Shown here piece after piece: positions 15,588 through 25,574 of a stretch of 42,003 nucleotides of DNA; the stretch's first letter is position 1; every line of letters starts with the position of its first letter. Both the position numbers and the translations under genes were made by a program. The DNA comes from Pseudomonas mosselii (GTDB taxonomy: Bacteria > Pseudomonadota > Gammaproteobacteria > Pseudomonadales > Pseudomonadaceae), in the NCBI RefSeq assembly GCF_003205295.1, contig NZ_QJRP01000037.1, forward strand, positions 1-42,003. Direction: 5' to 3'. Under the pieces are notes generated by a model. The model ran no database searches. It had not been told where the DNA came from and worked only from the letters and a program-made list of their open reading frames with translations.

Positions 15588-16490
15588 TCAACGCAACCCT
15601 GCCTGGCGCTGACGGTACTCCCCCGGCGTCATCTGCGCATGGCGCTGGAAGAAGCGGCTGAAGTACGCCGGATCCTTGAATCCCAGCCGATAGCAGATCT
15701 CGTTGGCCGAACCACCGGTGTACAGCAGCAAGCGGCGCGCCTCCTGCATCAGCCGCTCGAACACCAGCCGCTTGGATGGCAGGTCGGCCATGCGCCGGCA
15801 CACATCGTTCAGCCGCGCCTCGGTGACGCCCAGCGCCGCGGCGTAGGCCGGCAGCGTCCAGTGGTCGAGGTAGTGGCGCTCGATCAGCTCATTGAAGCGG
15901 TGGAACAACTGCAGGTCCTCGTGCCGCGCGGGCGTTGCCTCCAGCGAATTGGCGCCCAGGCGCAGCAGGCTGATCATCACCAGGCGCGCCAGGTCCTGCA
16001 CGGCGGTGCCCTGCCCGGCCTGGCCATGGCCAATTTCGTCGCCAAGCAGGTCGAACAGCTGCTCCAGGCGCCGCACTTCCCCGGCCGCCGCGCCTTGCAA
16101 GTGACCCAGGGCGACGCAAGCCGGTTGCAACCGCGGCCCCAACGCGAGCCCGGGCTCTGCCTGCAGCAGTTGCCAGACCAGTTGCTGGCGCACGGTCAGC
16201 ACATGGCCGTCGGCGTCGGCCTCGGTGACGAAGGCATGGGGAATGGTCGGTGGGGTGAGGAAGAACATCGGCCCGGACTCGTGGTAGCGCTGCTCGTCCA
16301 GGTACACCCGCACACTGCCGGTCTTCACGTAGTGCACCTGGAAGAACCGGTCGTGGCGGTGCACCGGCATGTTGCGGCCGAAGAAACCGGCCAGGTTGCC
16401 CAGGCGGTCGTAGTGCACCTCGCTGTCGCTGTAGCGCTGGTCGTACACCTGACCGATGTTGATGTTGGGGATCGGCTGTCGCTCTTTCAT
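15588..16490 (-). CDS. hpaA: HpaA, AraC-family activator of 4-hydroxyphenylacetate catabolism
   Basis: 300 residues. The N-terminal cupin sensor has HYDRLGNLAGFFGRNMPVHR and HDRFFQVHYVKTG, closely parallel to E. coli HpaA. The C-terminal double HTH includes LPAYAAALGVTEARLNDVCR and LGFKDPAYFSRFFQRHAQMT. In E. coli W, HpaA activates hpaBC in response to 4-hydroxyphenylacetate. ATG at 16490 is chosen over an upstream in-frame start because GAGAA precedes it and the match to HpaA begins there. It diverges from hpaG1. The hpaBC targets are not in the window. Confidence 0.9.
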   Translation of the reverse strand: MKERQPIPNINIGQVYDQRYSDSEVHYDRLGNLAGFFGRNMPVHRHDRFFQVHYVKTGSVRVYLDEQRYHESGPMFFLTPPTIPHAFVTEADADGHVLTVRQQLVWQLLQAEPGLALGPRLQPACVALGHLQGAAAGEVRRLEQLFDLLGDEIGHGQAGQGTAVQDLARLVMISLLRLGANSLEATPARHEDLQLFHRFNELIERHYLDHWTLPAYAAALGVTEARLNDVCRRMADLPSKRLVFERLMQEARRLLLYTGGSANEICYRLGFKDPAYFSRFFQRHAQMTPGEYRQRQAGLR

Positions 16491-16558
16491 TGTTGTTCTC
16501 GCAGCGGTGAAACGCGCCGGGGAAACCATCGTAGCACCACCGGCCAGCGGTGAACGCC

Positions 16559-16601
16559 TTGACGATCGTTAACATATTAAATATAACGTTAACACATTAA
16601 C
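16559..16601 (+). promoter_or_regulatory. Promoter and probable HpaR operator of the hpaG operon
   Basis: TTGACG (16559-16564) and TATAAC (16582-16587) with a 17-nt spacer. GTTAAC repeats at 16568-16573 and 16588-16593 bracket an inner palindrome ATATT-A-AATAT (16574-16584), and a third TTAAC follows at 16597-16601. A repressor bound here would cover the spacer and -10. HpaR is the obvious candidate. Confidence 0.7.
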
Positions 16602-16652
16602 AAAAACACCACGAGGCGCCCCTGGTCGCCTCAATCACCGCAGGAGAAAAGC

Positions 16653-17327
16653 ATGAGCCGTGCCTTGCACGAGGTCGCCAACGGCAGCTTGTTCGGCGTC
16701 GCCCTGAACTACCAGGGCCTGCTGCTGCAGCATCTGGCATCCTTCCATGAAGCGCCGTACCAGCAGCCGCCGGTCAAACCGGTGCTGTTCATCAAGACCC
16801 CGAACACCCGCAACGGGCACGCCCAACCGGTCACCTACCCATCGGCAGTCGAGCGCCTGCAACCCGGCCCCGCGCTGGGCGTAGTGATCGGCAAGGACGC
16901 CAGCCGCGTCAGCGTCGACGACGCCCTCGCGCATGTGGCCGGCTACACCATCGTCAACGAGTTCAGCCTGCCCGAGGACAGCTACTACCGCCCGGCGGTC
17001 AAGGCCAAGTGCCGCGACGGCTTCTGCGCCATCGGCCCGCAGCTGGTGCCGGTCGCGCAAGTCGGCAACCCCGACGCGCTGGGCATCCGCCTGTGGGTCA
17101 ACGGCGAGCTGCGCCAGCAGAACAACACCCACAACTGCGTGCGCGGCGTGGCCCGGTTGATCGCCGAGATCAGCGAGTTCATGACCCTGCATACCGGCGA
17201 CGTGCTGATCACCGGTACCCCCGAAGGCCGCGTCGATGTGCTGCCCGGCGACCAGGTGACTGTCGAGATCGACGGCCTTGGCCAACTGACCAATTCCATC
17301 GTCGCCGAACAAGGACTCGCCCCATGA
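16653..17327 (+). CDS. hpaG1: HpaG1: 4-hydroxyphenylacetate degradation isomerase/decarboxylase, N-terminal half
   Basis: 224-residue FAA-hydrolase-fold protein. In E. coli one HpaG polypeptide of two such halves decarboxylates and isomerises 5-oxo-pent-3-ene-1,2,5-tricarboxylate to 2-hydroxy-hept-2,4-diene-1,7-dioate; here the halves are separate genes. Family motifs: FGVALNYQGLL, VLFIKTPNTRNGHAQPV, and the C-terminal TLHTGDVLITGTPEGRVDVLPGD-type end. Strong SD (AGGAGA) before the ATG. Overlaps hpaG2 by ATGA, supporting equimolar synthesis. Confidence 0.93.
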   Translation: MSRALHEVANGSLFGVALNYQGLLLQHLASFHEAPYQQPPVKPVLFIKTPNTRNGHAQPVTYPSAVERLQPGPALGVVIGKDASRVSVDDALAHVAGYTIVNEFSLPEDSYYRPAVKAKCRDGFCAIGPQLVPVAQVGNPDALGIRLWVNGELRQQNNTHNCVRGVARLIAEISEFMTLHTGDVLITGTPEGRVDVLPGDQVTVEIDGLGQLTNSIVAEQGLAP

Positions 17328-18099
17328 AACACGCCCGTATCCAGTTCGACGGCCAGGTCCATCAGGTCACCGTCGAGGACGACCAGCACCTGCGCCTGGC
17401 CGACGGCCGCCTGGTCCATGCCGACCACGTCACCTGGCTGCCGCCGGCCACCGGCAACATGTTCGCCCTGGGCCTGAACTACGCCGACCACGCCGCCGAG
17501 CTGGCCTTCACCCCACCCACCGAGCCGCTGGCGTTCATCAAGTCGCCGGGCACCTACACCGGGCACGAGCAGGTCACCTGGCGCCCGGACAACGTCAAGT
17601 ACATGCACTACGAGTGTGAGCTGGTGGCGGTGATCGGCAAGCCGGCGCGCAACGTCCGGCGCGAGGACGCCCTCGAGTACCTGGCCGGCTATACGGTGTG
17701 CAACGACTACGCCATCCGCGACTACCTGGAGAACTACTACCGTCCCAACCTGCGGGTGAAGAACCGCGACGCCACCACCCCGGTGGGCCCGTGGATCGTC
17801 GACGTCGCCGACGTGCCGGATCCGTCGAACCTGACGCTGCGCACCTGGATCAACGGTGAGCTGAAACAACAAGGCACCACCGCAGACATGATTTTCGACA
17901 TCCCCTACCTGATCGAATACTTCTCAAGCTTCATGACCCTGCAGCCCGGCGACATGATCGCCACCGGTACACCGGAAGGCCTGGCCGACGTGGTGCCGGG
18001 CGACGAGGTGGTGGTGGAAGTGCAAGGCGTCGGCCGCCTGGTCAACCGAATCGTCAGCGAAGCCGAGTTCTTCGCCCGCAAAGCACACGAGGCAACAGC

Positions 18100-18103
<4 letters not shown>
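17324..18103 (+). CDS. hpaG2: HpaG2: isomerase/decarboxylase, C-terminal half
   Basis: 259-residue FAA-hydrolase-fold protein paired with HpaG1. Metal-binding region: YMHYECELVAVIGKPARN (acidic residues in the E-x-E-x(29)-D pattern typical of the fold) and a NDYAIRDYLENYYRPNLRVK stretch. It ends with LQPGDMIATGTPEGLADVVP. Start ATG at 17324 overlaps the hpaG1 stop, and its own stop overlaps hpaE. An N-terminal ~45-residue segment precedes the core, as usual for HpaG2. Confidence 0.93.
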
Positions 18104-19560
<1,457 letters not shown>

Positions 19561-19563
19561 CGC

Positions 19564-19620
19564 CATCGCGGGGCAAGCCCGCTCCCACGTGAGTCGTGGG
19601 AGCGGGCTTGCCCCGCGATG
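19564..19620. repeat. Perfect 26-bp inverted repeat between hpaE and hpaD
   Basis: Arms at 19564-19589 and 19595-19620 are exact reverse complements, with a 5-nt loop TGAGT. The core reads GGGGCAAGCCCGCTCCCAC, a REP-like unit distinct from the GCGGGTTTACCCGC class. There is no T-tract. It starts 4 nt after the hpaE stop and ends 31 nt before hpaD, so the hairpin sits inside the operon mRNA. Confidence 0.9.
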
Positions 19621-19650
19621 CGGCCACAACAACAATCACAGGAGATTCCC

Positions 19651-20574
19651 ATGGGCAAACTCGCTCTTGCCGCCAAGATCACCCATGTGCCCTCGATGTA
19701 CCTGTCCGAACTGCCCGGCCCCCGCCAGGGCTTTCGCCAGGCGGCCATCGACGGCCACCACGAGATCGGCCGGCGCTGCCGCGAACTGGGCGTGGACACC
19801 ATCGTCGTGTTCGACACCCACTGGCTGGTCAACGCCAACTACCACATCAACTGCGCCGCGCACTTCGAAGGCCTGTACACCAGCAACGAACTGCCGCACT
19901 TCATCGCCAACATGGACTACGGTTTTCCCGGCAACCCTGAGCTCGGGCGTCTGCTGGCCGAGGAATGCAACCGCCTGGGCGTGGAGACCATGGCCCACGA
20001 CGCCACCACCCTGGCCCCGGAGTACGGCACCCTGGTACCGATGCGTTACATGAACGCCGACCGCCACTTCAAGGTGATCTCGGTCTCGGCGCTGTGCACC
20101 TCGCATTACCTCAACGACAGCGCGCGCCTGGGTTGGGCCATGCGCAAGGCGGTCGAGGACCACTACGACGGCACCGTGGCCTTCCTGGCCAGTGGCTCGC
20201 TGTCGCACCGCTTTGCCCAGAACGGCCAGGCCCCGGACTTTGCCACCAAGGTCTGGAGCCCGTTCCTGGAGACCCTCGACCACCGCGTGGTGCGCATGTG
20301 GCAGGACGGCGACTGGGCCGACTTCTGCGCGATGCTGCCCGAGTACGCGGTCAAGGGCCACGGCGAAGGCTTCATGCACGACACCGCGATGCTGCTCGGC
20401 GCCCTGGGCTGGTCGCAGTACGACGCCAAGGCCGAGGTGGTGACGCCGTACTTCGGCTCCTCCGGCACCGGCCAGATCAACGCGATCTTCCCGGTCACGC
20501 CGCAGGACGGCAGCGCGATCCCCGCCGCCCAGGCCTCGAACCCGGCCGGCGTCACGTCCGCCAGCCGCCTGTAA
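19651..20574 (+). CDS. hpaD: HpaD: homoprotocatechuate 2,3-dioxygenase
   Basis: 307 residues. Extradiol (meta) ring cleavage of 3,4-dihydroxyphenylacetate to CHMS. The sequence belongs to the LigB-fold class III dioxygenases and not to the vicinal-oxygen-chelate type: it opens KLALAAKITHVPSMYLSELP (Fe-ligand His early), then VVFDTHWLVNANYHINCAAH, LCTSHYLN, and LASGSLSHRFAQNG. AGGAGA lies 5-6 nt before ATG 19651. It lies downstream of the inverted repeat that separates it from hpaE. Confidence 0.95.
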   Translation: MGKLALAAKITHVPSMYLSELPGPRQGFRQAAIDGHHEIGRRCRELGVDTIVVFDTHWLVNANYHINCAAHFEGLYTSNELPHFIANMDYGFPGNPELGRLLAEECNRLGVETMAHDATTLAPEYGTLVPMRYMNADRHFKVISVSALCTSHYLNDSARLGWAMRKAVEDHYDGTVAFLASGSLSHRFAQNGQAPDFATKVWSPFLETLDHRVVRMWQDGDWADFCAMLPEYAVKGHGEGFMHDTAMLLGALGWSQYDAKAEVVTPYFGSSGTGQINAIFPVTPQDGSAIPAAQASNPAGVTSASRL

Positions 20575-20585
20575 GGAGCAGCTTC

Positions 20586-20996
20586 ATGCCCCATCTGGTC
20601 CTGCTCTACAGCCCGGACATCGAAGCCGATGCCGATATGCCCGGCCTGTGCCGCGCCCTGGCCGACTGCATGCTCGCCCAGCGCGACGAACATGATCGCC
20701 AGGTGTTCCCCACCGGCGGCACCCGCGTGCTGGCCTACCCGGCCGCCCACGCGGCGATCGCCGATGGTCGTGGCGACTACGGCTTCGTCTACGCCAACCT
20801 GCGCATGGGCAGCGGTCGCAGCGCCACAGTGCACCGGCAGGTCGGCGATGCGCTGCTGGCGGTGCTGCGTCGGCAGTTGGACGCGCTGCTGGAACGTCGC
20901 CCGGTCGGGCTGACCCTGCAGATCGATGAAAGCCAGGCGCAGGTGTACGACGCCAAGCACAGCAGCCTGCATCCCCTGTTCCCCCGTCAGCCCTGA
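20586..20996 (+). CDS. hpaF: HpaF: 5-carboxymethyl-2-hydroxymuconate delta-isomerase
   Basis: 136 residues, CHMI family (tautomerase-like fold, trimer). The sequence begins MPHLVLLYSP; after Met removal Pro1 is the expected catalytic base. Further family features are DYGFVYANLRMGSGRSA and VGLTLQIDE. AAGGAG before the ATG. It shares the operon with 11 nt to hpaD and 7 nt to hpaH. Confidence 0.92.
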   Translation: MPHLVLLYSPDIEADADMPGLCRALADCMLAQRDEHDRQVFPTGGTRVLAYPAAHAAIADGRGDYGFVYANLRMGSGRSATVHRQVGDALLAVLRRQLDALLERRPVGLTLQIDESQAQVYDAKHSSLHPLFPRQP

Positions 20997-21003
20997 GGTC
21001 TCC

Positions 21004-21807
21004 ATGCTCGACGCCCGCATCATCCAGCAAGCCGCCGCCCGCCTCGACCAGGCAGAACGCACCCGCGAACAGGTCGGCCAGTTCTCCCTGGAACACCCCT
21101 CGATCAGCATCGAGGACGCCTATGCCATCCAGCGTGCCTGGGTGGCGCAGAAGATCAAGGACGGCCGCAAGCTGGTCGGCCACAAGATCGGCCTCACCTC
21201 CCGGGCCATGCAAGTCTCCTCGAACATCACCGAGCCGGACTACGGCGCGCTGCTCGACGACATGCTGTTCGACGAAGGCAGCGACATTCCCTTCGAGCGC
21301 TTCATCGTGCCCCGGGTCGAGGTGGAACTGGCGTTCATCCTCGGCAAGCCGCTCAAGGGACCTAACGTGACCCTGTTCGATGTGCTCGACGCCACCGAGT
21401 GGGTGATTCCGGCCCTGGAGATCATCGATGCGCGCATCCAGCAGGTCGACCCGCTCAGCGGCGCCACCCGCAAGGTGTTCGACACAATCTCCGACAACGC
21501 CGCCAACGCCGGCGTGGTCATGGGCGGTCGCGCCGTGCGCCCGGGCGACGTCGACCTGCGCAAGGTGCCGGCGGTGCTGTACCGCAACGGCGTGATCGAG
21601 GAGTCCGGCGTGTCGGCGGCGGTACTCAACCACCCGGCCAAGGGCGTGGCCTGGCTGGCCAACAAGCTGGCGCCATACGACGTGGGCCTGGAGGCCGGCC
21701 AGATCATTCTCGGCGGCTCGTTCACCCGCCCGGTGGCCGCCCGCCCCGGCGATACCTTTCACGCCGACTACGACCTGCTGGGGTCGATCGCCTGCCGATT
21801 CGTCTGA
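21004..21807 (+). CDS. hpaH: HpaH: 2-oxo-hept-4-ene-1,7-dioate hydratase
   Basis: 267 residues, the usual length. Adds water to the dienoate intermediate, giving 4-hydroxy-2-oxoheptanedioate. Related to MhpD/XylJ and the FAA-hydrolase fold: GHKIGLTSRAMQ near the N-terminus, metal ligands in IVPRVEVELAFILGKPL, and a C-terminal HADYDLLGSIACRF. ATG at 21004 with GAGGT upstream. Confidence 0.94.
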   Translation: MLDARIIQQAAARLDQAERTREQVGQFSLEHPSISIEDAYAIQRAWVAQKIKDGRKLVGHKIGLTSRAMQVSSNITEPDYGALLDDMLFDEGSDIPFERFIVPRVEVELAFILGKPLKGPNVTLFDVLDATEWVIPALEIIDARIQQVDPLSGATRKVFDTISDNAANAGVVMGGRAVRPGDVDLRKVPAVLYRNGVIEESGVSAAVLNHPAKGVAWLANKLAPYDVGLEAGQIILGGSFTRPVAARPGDTFHADYDLLGSIACRFV

Positions 21808-21816
21808 GGAACCGCC

Positions 21817-22617
21817 ATGGACATGCCCATCAATACCTTCAAGCAACGCCTGCGCGGCGGCCAGGCGCAGATCGGCCTGTGGCTCGGCCTGGCCGACCCG
21901 TACAGCGCGGAGCTGGCGGCCAACGCCGGCTTCGACTGGCTGCTGCTCGACGGCGAGCACGCGCCCAACGACCTGCGCAGCCTGCTCGGCCAGTTGCAGG
22001 CAGTAGCGCCCTACCCGGCCCAACCCATCGTGCGCCCGGTGATCGGCGACACCGCGCTGATCAAGCAACTGCTGGATATCGGCGCGCAGACCCTGCTGGT
22101 GCCCATGGTCGAAAGCGCCGAACAGGCACGCCAGCTGGTGCGGGCGATGCGTTACCCACCCCAGGGCGTGCGCGGTGTCGGCAGCGCTTTGGCGCGGGCG
22201 TCGCGCTGGAACAGCATCCCCGGCTACCTGGACCAGGCCGACGAACAGATGTGCCTGCTGGTGCAGGTGGAGAACCGCGAAGGGCTGGCCAACCTCGATG
22301 CGATCTGCGCCGTCGAAGGCGTCGATGGCGTGTTCATTGGCCCCGCCGACCTCAGCGCGGCCATGGGACACCGGGGTAATCCGGGGCATCCCGAAGTGCA
22401 GGCGGCCATCGACGACGCCATCGTACGCATCGGCCGGGCCGGCAAGGCGGCGGGGATCCTCAGCGCCGACGAAGCGCTGGCGCGACGGTATATCGAGCTG
22501 GGCGCGGCGTTCGTCGCCGTAGGGGTCGACACCACAGTGCTGATGCGCGGCTTGCAGGGGTTGGCGGGCAAGTTCAAGGAGGGGAACGCTGCCATCGCCC
22601 AGGGCAGTGTCTACTAG
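21817..22617 (+). CDS. hpaI: HpaI: 4-hydroxy-2-oxoheptanedioate aldolase
   Basis: 266-residue class II pyruvate aldolase with the HpcH/HpaI TIM barrel; yields pyruvate and succinic semialdehyde, the last step of this branch. Motifs: GFDWLLLDGEHAPNDLR, GVRGVGSALARASRWN, LLVQVENREGLAN (metal Glu), and VFIGPADLSAAMGHRG (metal Asp). GAGGA before the ATG. Last gene of hpaG1-I; no clear terminator follows. Confidence 0.95.
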   Translation: MDMPINTFKQRLRGGQAQIGLWLGLADPYSAELAANAGFDWLLLDGEHAPNDLRSLLGQLQAVAPYPAQPIVRPVIGDTALIKQLLDIGAQTLLVPMVESAEQARQLVRAMRYPPQGVRGVGSALARASRWNSIPGYLDQADEQMCLLVQVENREGLANLDAICAVEGVDGVFIGPADLSAAMGHRGNPGHPEVQAAIDDAIVRIGRAGKAAGILSADEALARRYIELGAAFVAVGVDTTVLMRGLQGLAGKFKEGNAAIAQGSVY

Positions 22618-22710
22618 GCTTTGCAGGGCGTAAGCTCGATGTTGGGAGCGGTCCGGTGACAGCAGGAAGCAGCACTGGCCCCTCCGGCAGCACCATGCTA
22701 GCCTCCGCGC

Positions 22711-22727
22711 GCCCCGCACTGCGGGGC
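22711..22727. other. Hairpin in the leader of rnz
   Basis: GCCCCGC-act-GCGGGGC, perfect 7-bp stem, 30 nt before the rnz start. There is no T-tract, so it is either a weak terminator for the hpa operon or part of the rnz 5' leader. Nothing else in the 140-nt gap is recognised. Confidence 0.35.
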
Positions 22728-22757
22728 CGCAACAACATCGAATCAAGGAGTCAGGCA

Positions 22758-23717
22758 ATGGACCTGCAGTTTCTGGGCACCTCTTCCGGTGTGCCCACCA
22801 AGGCCCGCAACGTCAGTGCGACCGCGGTCATCGAATCGTCCGGCACCGGCTGGTACCTGGTCGATTGCGGCGAAGGTACCCAACACCAGTTGCTGCACAG
22901 CCCGCTGTCGGTGCGCGACCTGCGCGCCATCCTCATCACCCATGTGCACGGCGACCACTGCTTCGGCTTGCCGGGGCTGCTGGCCAGCGCCGGCATGTCG
23001 GGGCGCAAGGAGCCGCTGCAGCTGGTTTTACCGGCCGACCTGCAGGCCTGGGTGCGCCAGAGCCTGGCGGTCAGCGATACCTACCTGCCCTTCGAGCTGC
23101 AGATGCAGCCGGTCGAGACCTTCACCGGGCTGGAACATGGCAATGTGCAGATCGGCGTGGTCGAGCTGTCGCACCGGGTGCCGTCCTACGGTTTCGTGTT
23201 CGAGGAGCGTGACCCAGAGCCACGGCTGGACACACAGCGCCTGCAGGCCGACGGCATTCCTGCCGGGCCGCTGTGGGGGCAGTTGGCCCGTGGCAGGACT
23301 GTCGAGCACGAGGGGCGCCAGCTCGACCCACAGGCCTACCTGCAACCGACGCGCCCGGCGCAGCGGATCATCGTCTGTGGCGACAATGATCGCCCGGAGC
23401 TGTTGAGCACGCTGGCGGCGAACGTGGATGTGCTGGTCCATGAGGCGACCTTCACCCAGCCGGTGGTCGAGCGTGCCCAGGCGACCTTCGGCCACAGCAC
23501 CGCCGCCGCAGTGGCGCGCTTCGCCGAAACGGCGGGGGTGAAGAATTTGGTGCTGACGCATTTCAGTGCCCGCTACCAGTCGGGCGGCGGGCGTGGTGGC
23601 TCCATCGAGGAGGTGCGTGAAGAGGCGCTGGCGCACTACAACGGGCACCTGACCCTGGCCCGGGACCTGCAGCGTTATCGGCTTGGCCGTGATGGGGTGT
23701 TGGTCGAGGTCGAGTAA
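22758..23717 (+). CDS. rnz: Ribonuclease Z (tRNA 3'-processing endonuclease)
   Basis: 319 residues, metallo-beta-lactamase fold. It opens MDLQFLGTSSGVPTKARNVS as in short-form RNase Z, with the zinc motif HVHGDH at 62-67 and further ligands in VLVHEATF, FGHSTA and LTHFSARY. It removes tRNA 3' trailers, or acts as a DNase/RNase of similar type in some bacteria. ATG at 22758 with AAGGAG upstream. Monocistronic, convergent with the diguanylate cyclase gene. A single REP-like half site (cgcccgctcccacga) follows the stop. Confidence 0.93.
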   Translation: MDLQFLGTSSGVPTKARNVSATAVIESSGTGWYLVDCGEGTQHQLLHSPLSVRDLRAILITHVHGDHCFGLPGLLASAGMSGRKEPLQLVLPADLQAWVRQSLAVSDTYLPFELQMQPVETFTGLEHGNVQIGVVELSHRVPSYGFVFEERDPEPRLDTQRLQADGIPAGPLWGQLARGRTVEHEGRQLDPQAYLQPTRPAQRIIVCGDNDRPELLSTLAANVDVLVHEATFTQPVVERAQATFGHSTAAAVARFAETAGVKNLVLTHFSARYQSGGGRGGSIEEVREEALAHYNGHLTLARDLQRYRLGRDGVLVEVE

Positions 23718-23775
23718 CGCCCGCTCCCACGAATGCCCGCACAACGCTGGTGATGCCTGGGCGATTCCTGCGGCC

Positions 23776-25344
23776 TCAATGCGCCGGATGCTGCTCCGCG
23801 CTGGCCGCAAGACAGTAGCGATCCCGCCCCTGACGCTTGGCTTCATAAAGCGCCGCATCCGCCGCCGCCATCAGGTTCTCCGGGGTCACCGTCTCCAGCG
23901 TCGGTGCACCCACCGCGATACCGGCACTGGCCGTGACATGCCCCAACGGGCTGCCGGCATGCTCGATGCCCAGCCGGCGCAACAGCTGCAGGATCTCCTG
24001 GACGATCTGGCTGGCGCCCTGGACATCGGTATCGGGCAACAACAGGGTGAACTCCTCGCCACCATAACGCACCGCCAGGTCCCCTGGGCGCTTCAGCGCC
24101 TGTCGCAACAGCTCGGCGAAACGCCGCAGGCACTGGTCGCCCGCCGGGTGGCCGTAGCGATCGTTATAGGCCTTGAAGTAGTCCAGGTCGAGCATCACCA
24201 GGGCCAGCGGCCGGCCCTGGCGGCGCGCCCGGCGGATCTCCGGCTCGAACACCGCGTCCAGGCGTCGGCGGTTGCCCAACCCGGTCAGGCTGTCGCTCAG
24301 AGCCAGCGCCTTGAGGGTCTGGTGGGCCTGGTGCAGCGCGCGCTCGATGGCGATGCGCTCGCGCAATTGGCGTAAAACGATCCAGCCGAAGCCGGCCAGG
24401 CCAATCAGCAGCAGGACCAGCACGGCCACCGACTTGATCATGTCATGCCGCCAGGGCCCGACGATCGACTCGCGGGACAAGCCCGCCTGCACCACCAGCG
24501 GGTAGCTGGACAGCGCGCGGAACGCGTACAACCGCGTCGTGCCGTCAACCACTGCCACCGCCTCGGCCACCCCTTCGCTGGCGTAGGGCAGGTAATGACG
24601 GAAGATCTCGCTGCCGGCCAGGCTGCGGCCGATGACCTGCTCGACGAACGGCCGGCGCACGAGGATGGTGCCGTCGCGCTTGGCCAGCACCAGGGCGCCA
24701 CGTTCATCGATCTTGAAGTCGCCGTAGTAACGCACGAACCAGTCGACCTTGATGGTGCCCAGCAGCACCCCCGCGAAGTGGCCATCGGGCAGGTCCAGGC
24801 GCCGCGAGATGGGGATGATCAGATCGCCCGTTGAGCGGCTGCGCACCACCGAGCCGATGCGCACCTGACGGTCGGCGTGGGTCTGGTGGTAGATGAAATA
24901 GTCGCGGTCGGCGTTGTTGGCGCCCGGCGGCACGGCATCCTTGTCGGTGACGATCCAGCTGCCATCGGCGCCATAGACGAACAGGCCGTGCAATTGCGGC
25001 ATGATCCGCGCCTGTTGCTTGAGCAGGGCGTGCATACGCGGTCGATCGACATGGGCGAAGCCATCGCCTTCCAGGCGCTCGGCCAGGACGGCGGTGATCG
25101 CGTCCACCTGGCGGATGGCGTCCTCGGCGTGCTGGGCGGTGGCCCGTGCCAGGTTGGTGACCGCGTTCTCGGCGTCGCTGAACGCCTGCCGGTACTCGCG
25201 CCAGATCCGCCAACCCTCGATCAGCACGAACGCCAGCATCACCACGGCCATGAAACCGAGCACCAAGCGGAACAACGACACGGCGCGGCCCTCGCCGGTC
25301 ACCGCGAAGACGCCGTCATCAGTGTGTTTCCTGGCTGCTGCCAT
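23776..25344 (-). CDS. Membrane diguanylate cyclase with periplasmic sensor (dCACHE-like)
   Basis: 522 residues. TM1 at about 25-43, a periplasmic sensor region to about 305 (DRDYFIYHQTHADRQVRIGS is typical of dCACHE ligand domains), TM2 at about 308-330, a short coiled linker, and a C-terminal GGDEF domain. The active site is RYGGEEF (GGEEF at 428-432), a fully active variant, and the product-inhibition I-site RPGD lies at 419-422, correctly five residues upstream. So it should make c-di-GMP and be feedback-inhibited. ATG at 25344 with AAGGGA upstream; a TTG one codon earlier is less likely. Confidence 0.92.
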   Translation of the reverse strand: MAAARKHTDDGVFAVTGEGRAVSLFRLVLGFMAVVMLAFVLIEGWRIWREYRQAFSDAENAVTNLARATAQHAEDAIRQVDAITAVLAERLEGDGFAHVDRPRMHALLKQQARIMPQLHGLFVYGADGSWIVTDKDAVPPGANNADRDYFIYHQTHADRQVRIGSVVRSRSTGDLIIPISRRLDLPDGHFAGVLLGTIKVDWFVRYYGDFKIDERGALVLAKRDGTILVRRPFVEQVIGRSLAGSEIFRHYLPYASEGVAEAVAVVDGTTRLYAFRALSSYPLVVQAGLSRESIVGPWRHDMIKSVAVLVLLLIGLAGFGWIVLRQLRERIAIERALHQAHQTLKALALSDSLTGLGNRRRLDAVFEPEIRRARRQGRPLALVMLDLDYFKAYNDRYGHPAGDQCLRRFAELLRQALKRPGDLAVRYGGEEFTLLLPDTDVQGASQIVQEILQLLRRLGIEHAGSPLGHVTASAGIAVGAPTLETVTPENLMAAADAALYEAKRQGRDRYCLAASAEQHPAH

Positions 25345-25442
25345 CAAAGTCCCTTGTCGTCACGCACTGGCCGCCCATCACTATAGTTCAGCGCAACTGC
25401 TGGGTGTTCGCAGCAGATACATGGGCACAACTGTCCTTCTTC

Positions 25443-25559
25443 TGTGGGAGCGGCCTTGTGTCGCGAAAGGGCTGCAAAGCAGCCCCGGGATTTTCGCATC
25501 AGGGCAGACGCCGCTGGGGCCGCTGTGCGGCCCTTTCGCGACACAAGGCCGCTCCCACA
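25443..25559. repeat. REP-like inverted pair (complete), 'GGGAGCGGCCTTGTGTCGCG' class
   Basis: Two units in inverted orientation. The left one begins TGTGGGAGCGGCCTTGTGTC at 25443; the right one ends GGCCGCTCCCACA at 25559. The pair spans 117 nt with internal GGGCTGC..GCAGCCC and GGGCCGC..GCGGCCC stems. It lies downstream of the LysR gene and upstream of the cyclase gene (both minus strand), so it may end LysR transcription. Confidence 0.9.
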
Positions 25560-25574
25560 AGGCCCCGTTCAACA

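Noticed and set aside
22711..22727. Hairpin after hpaI as a Rho-independent terminator
   Set aside because: The stem is perfect but no T-tract follows on either strand, so it is listed only as a hairpin.
20584..22758. Long minus-strand open frame opposite hpaF, hpaH and hpaI (about 724 codons)
   Set aside because: It runs antisense across three well-recognised pathway genes; its composition reflects their codon bias.
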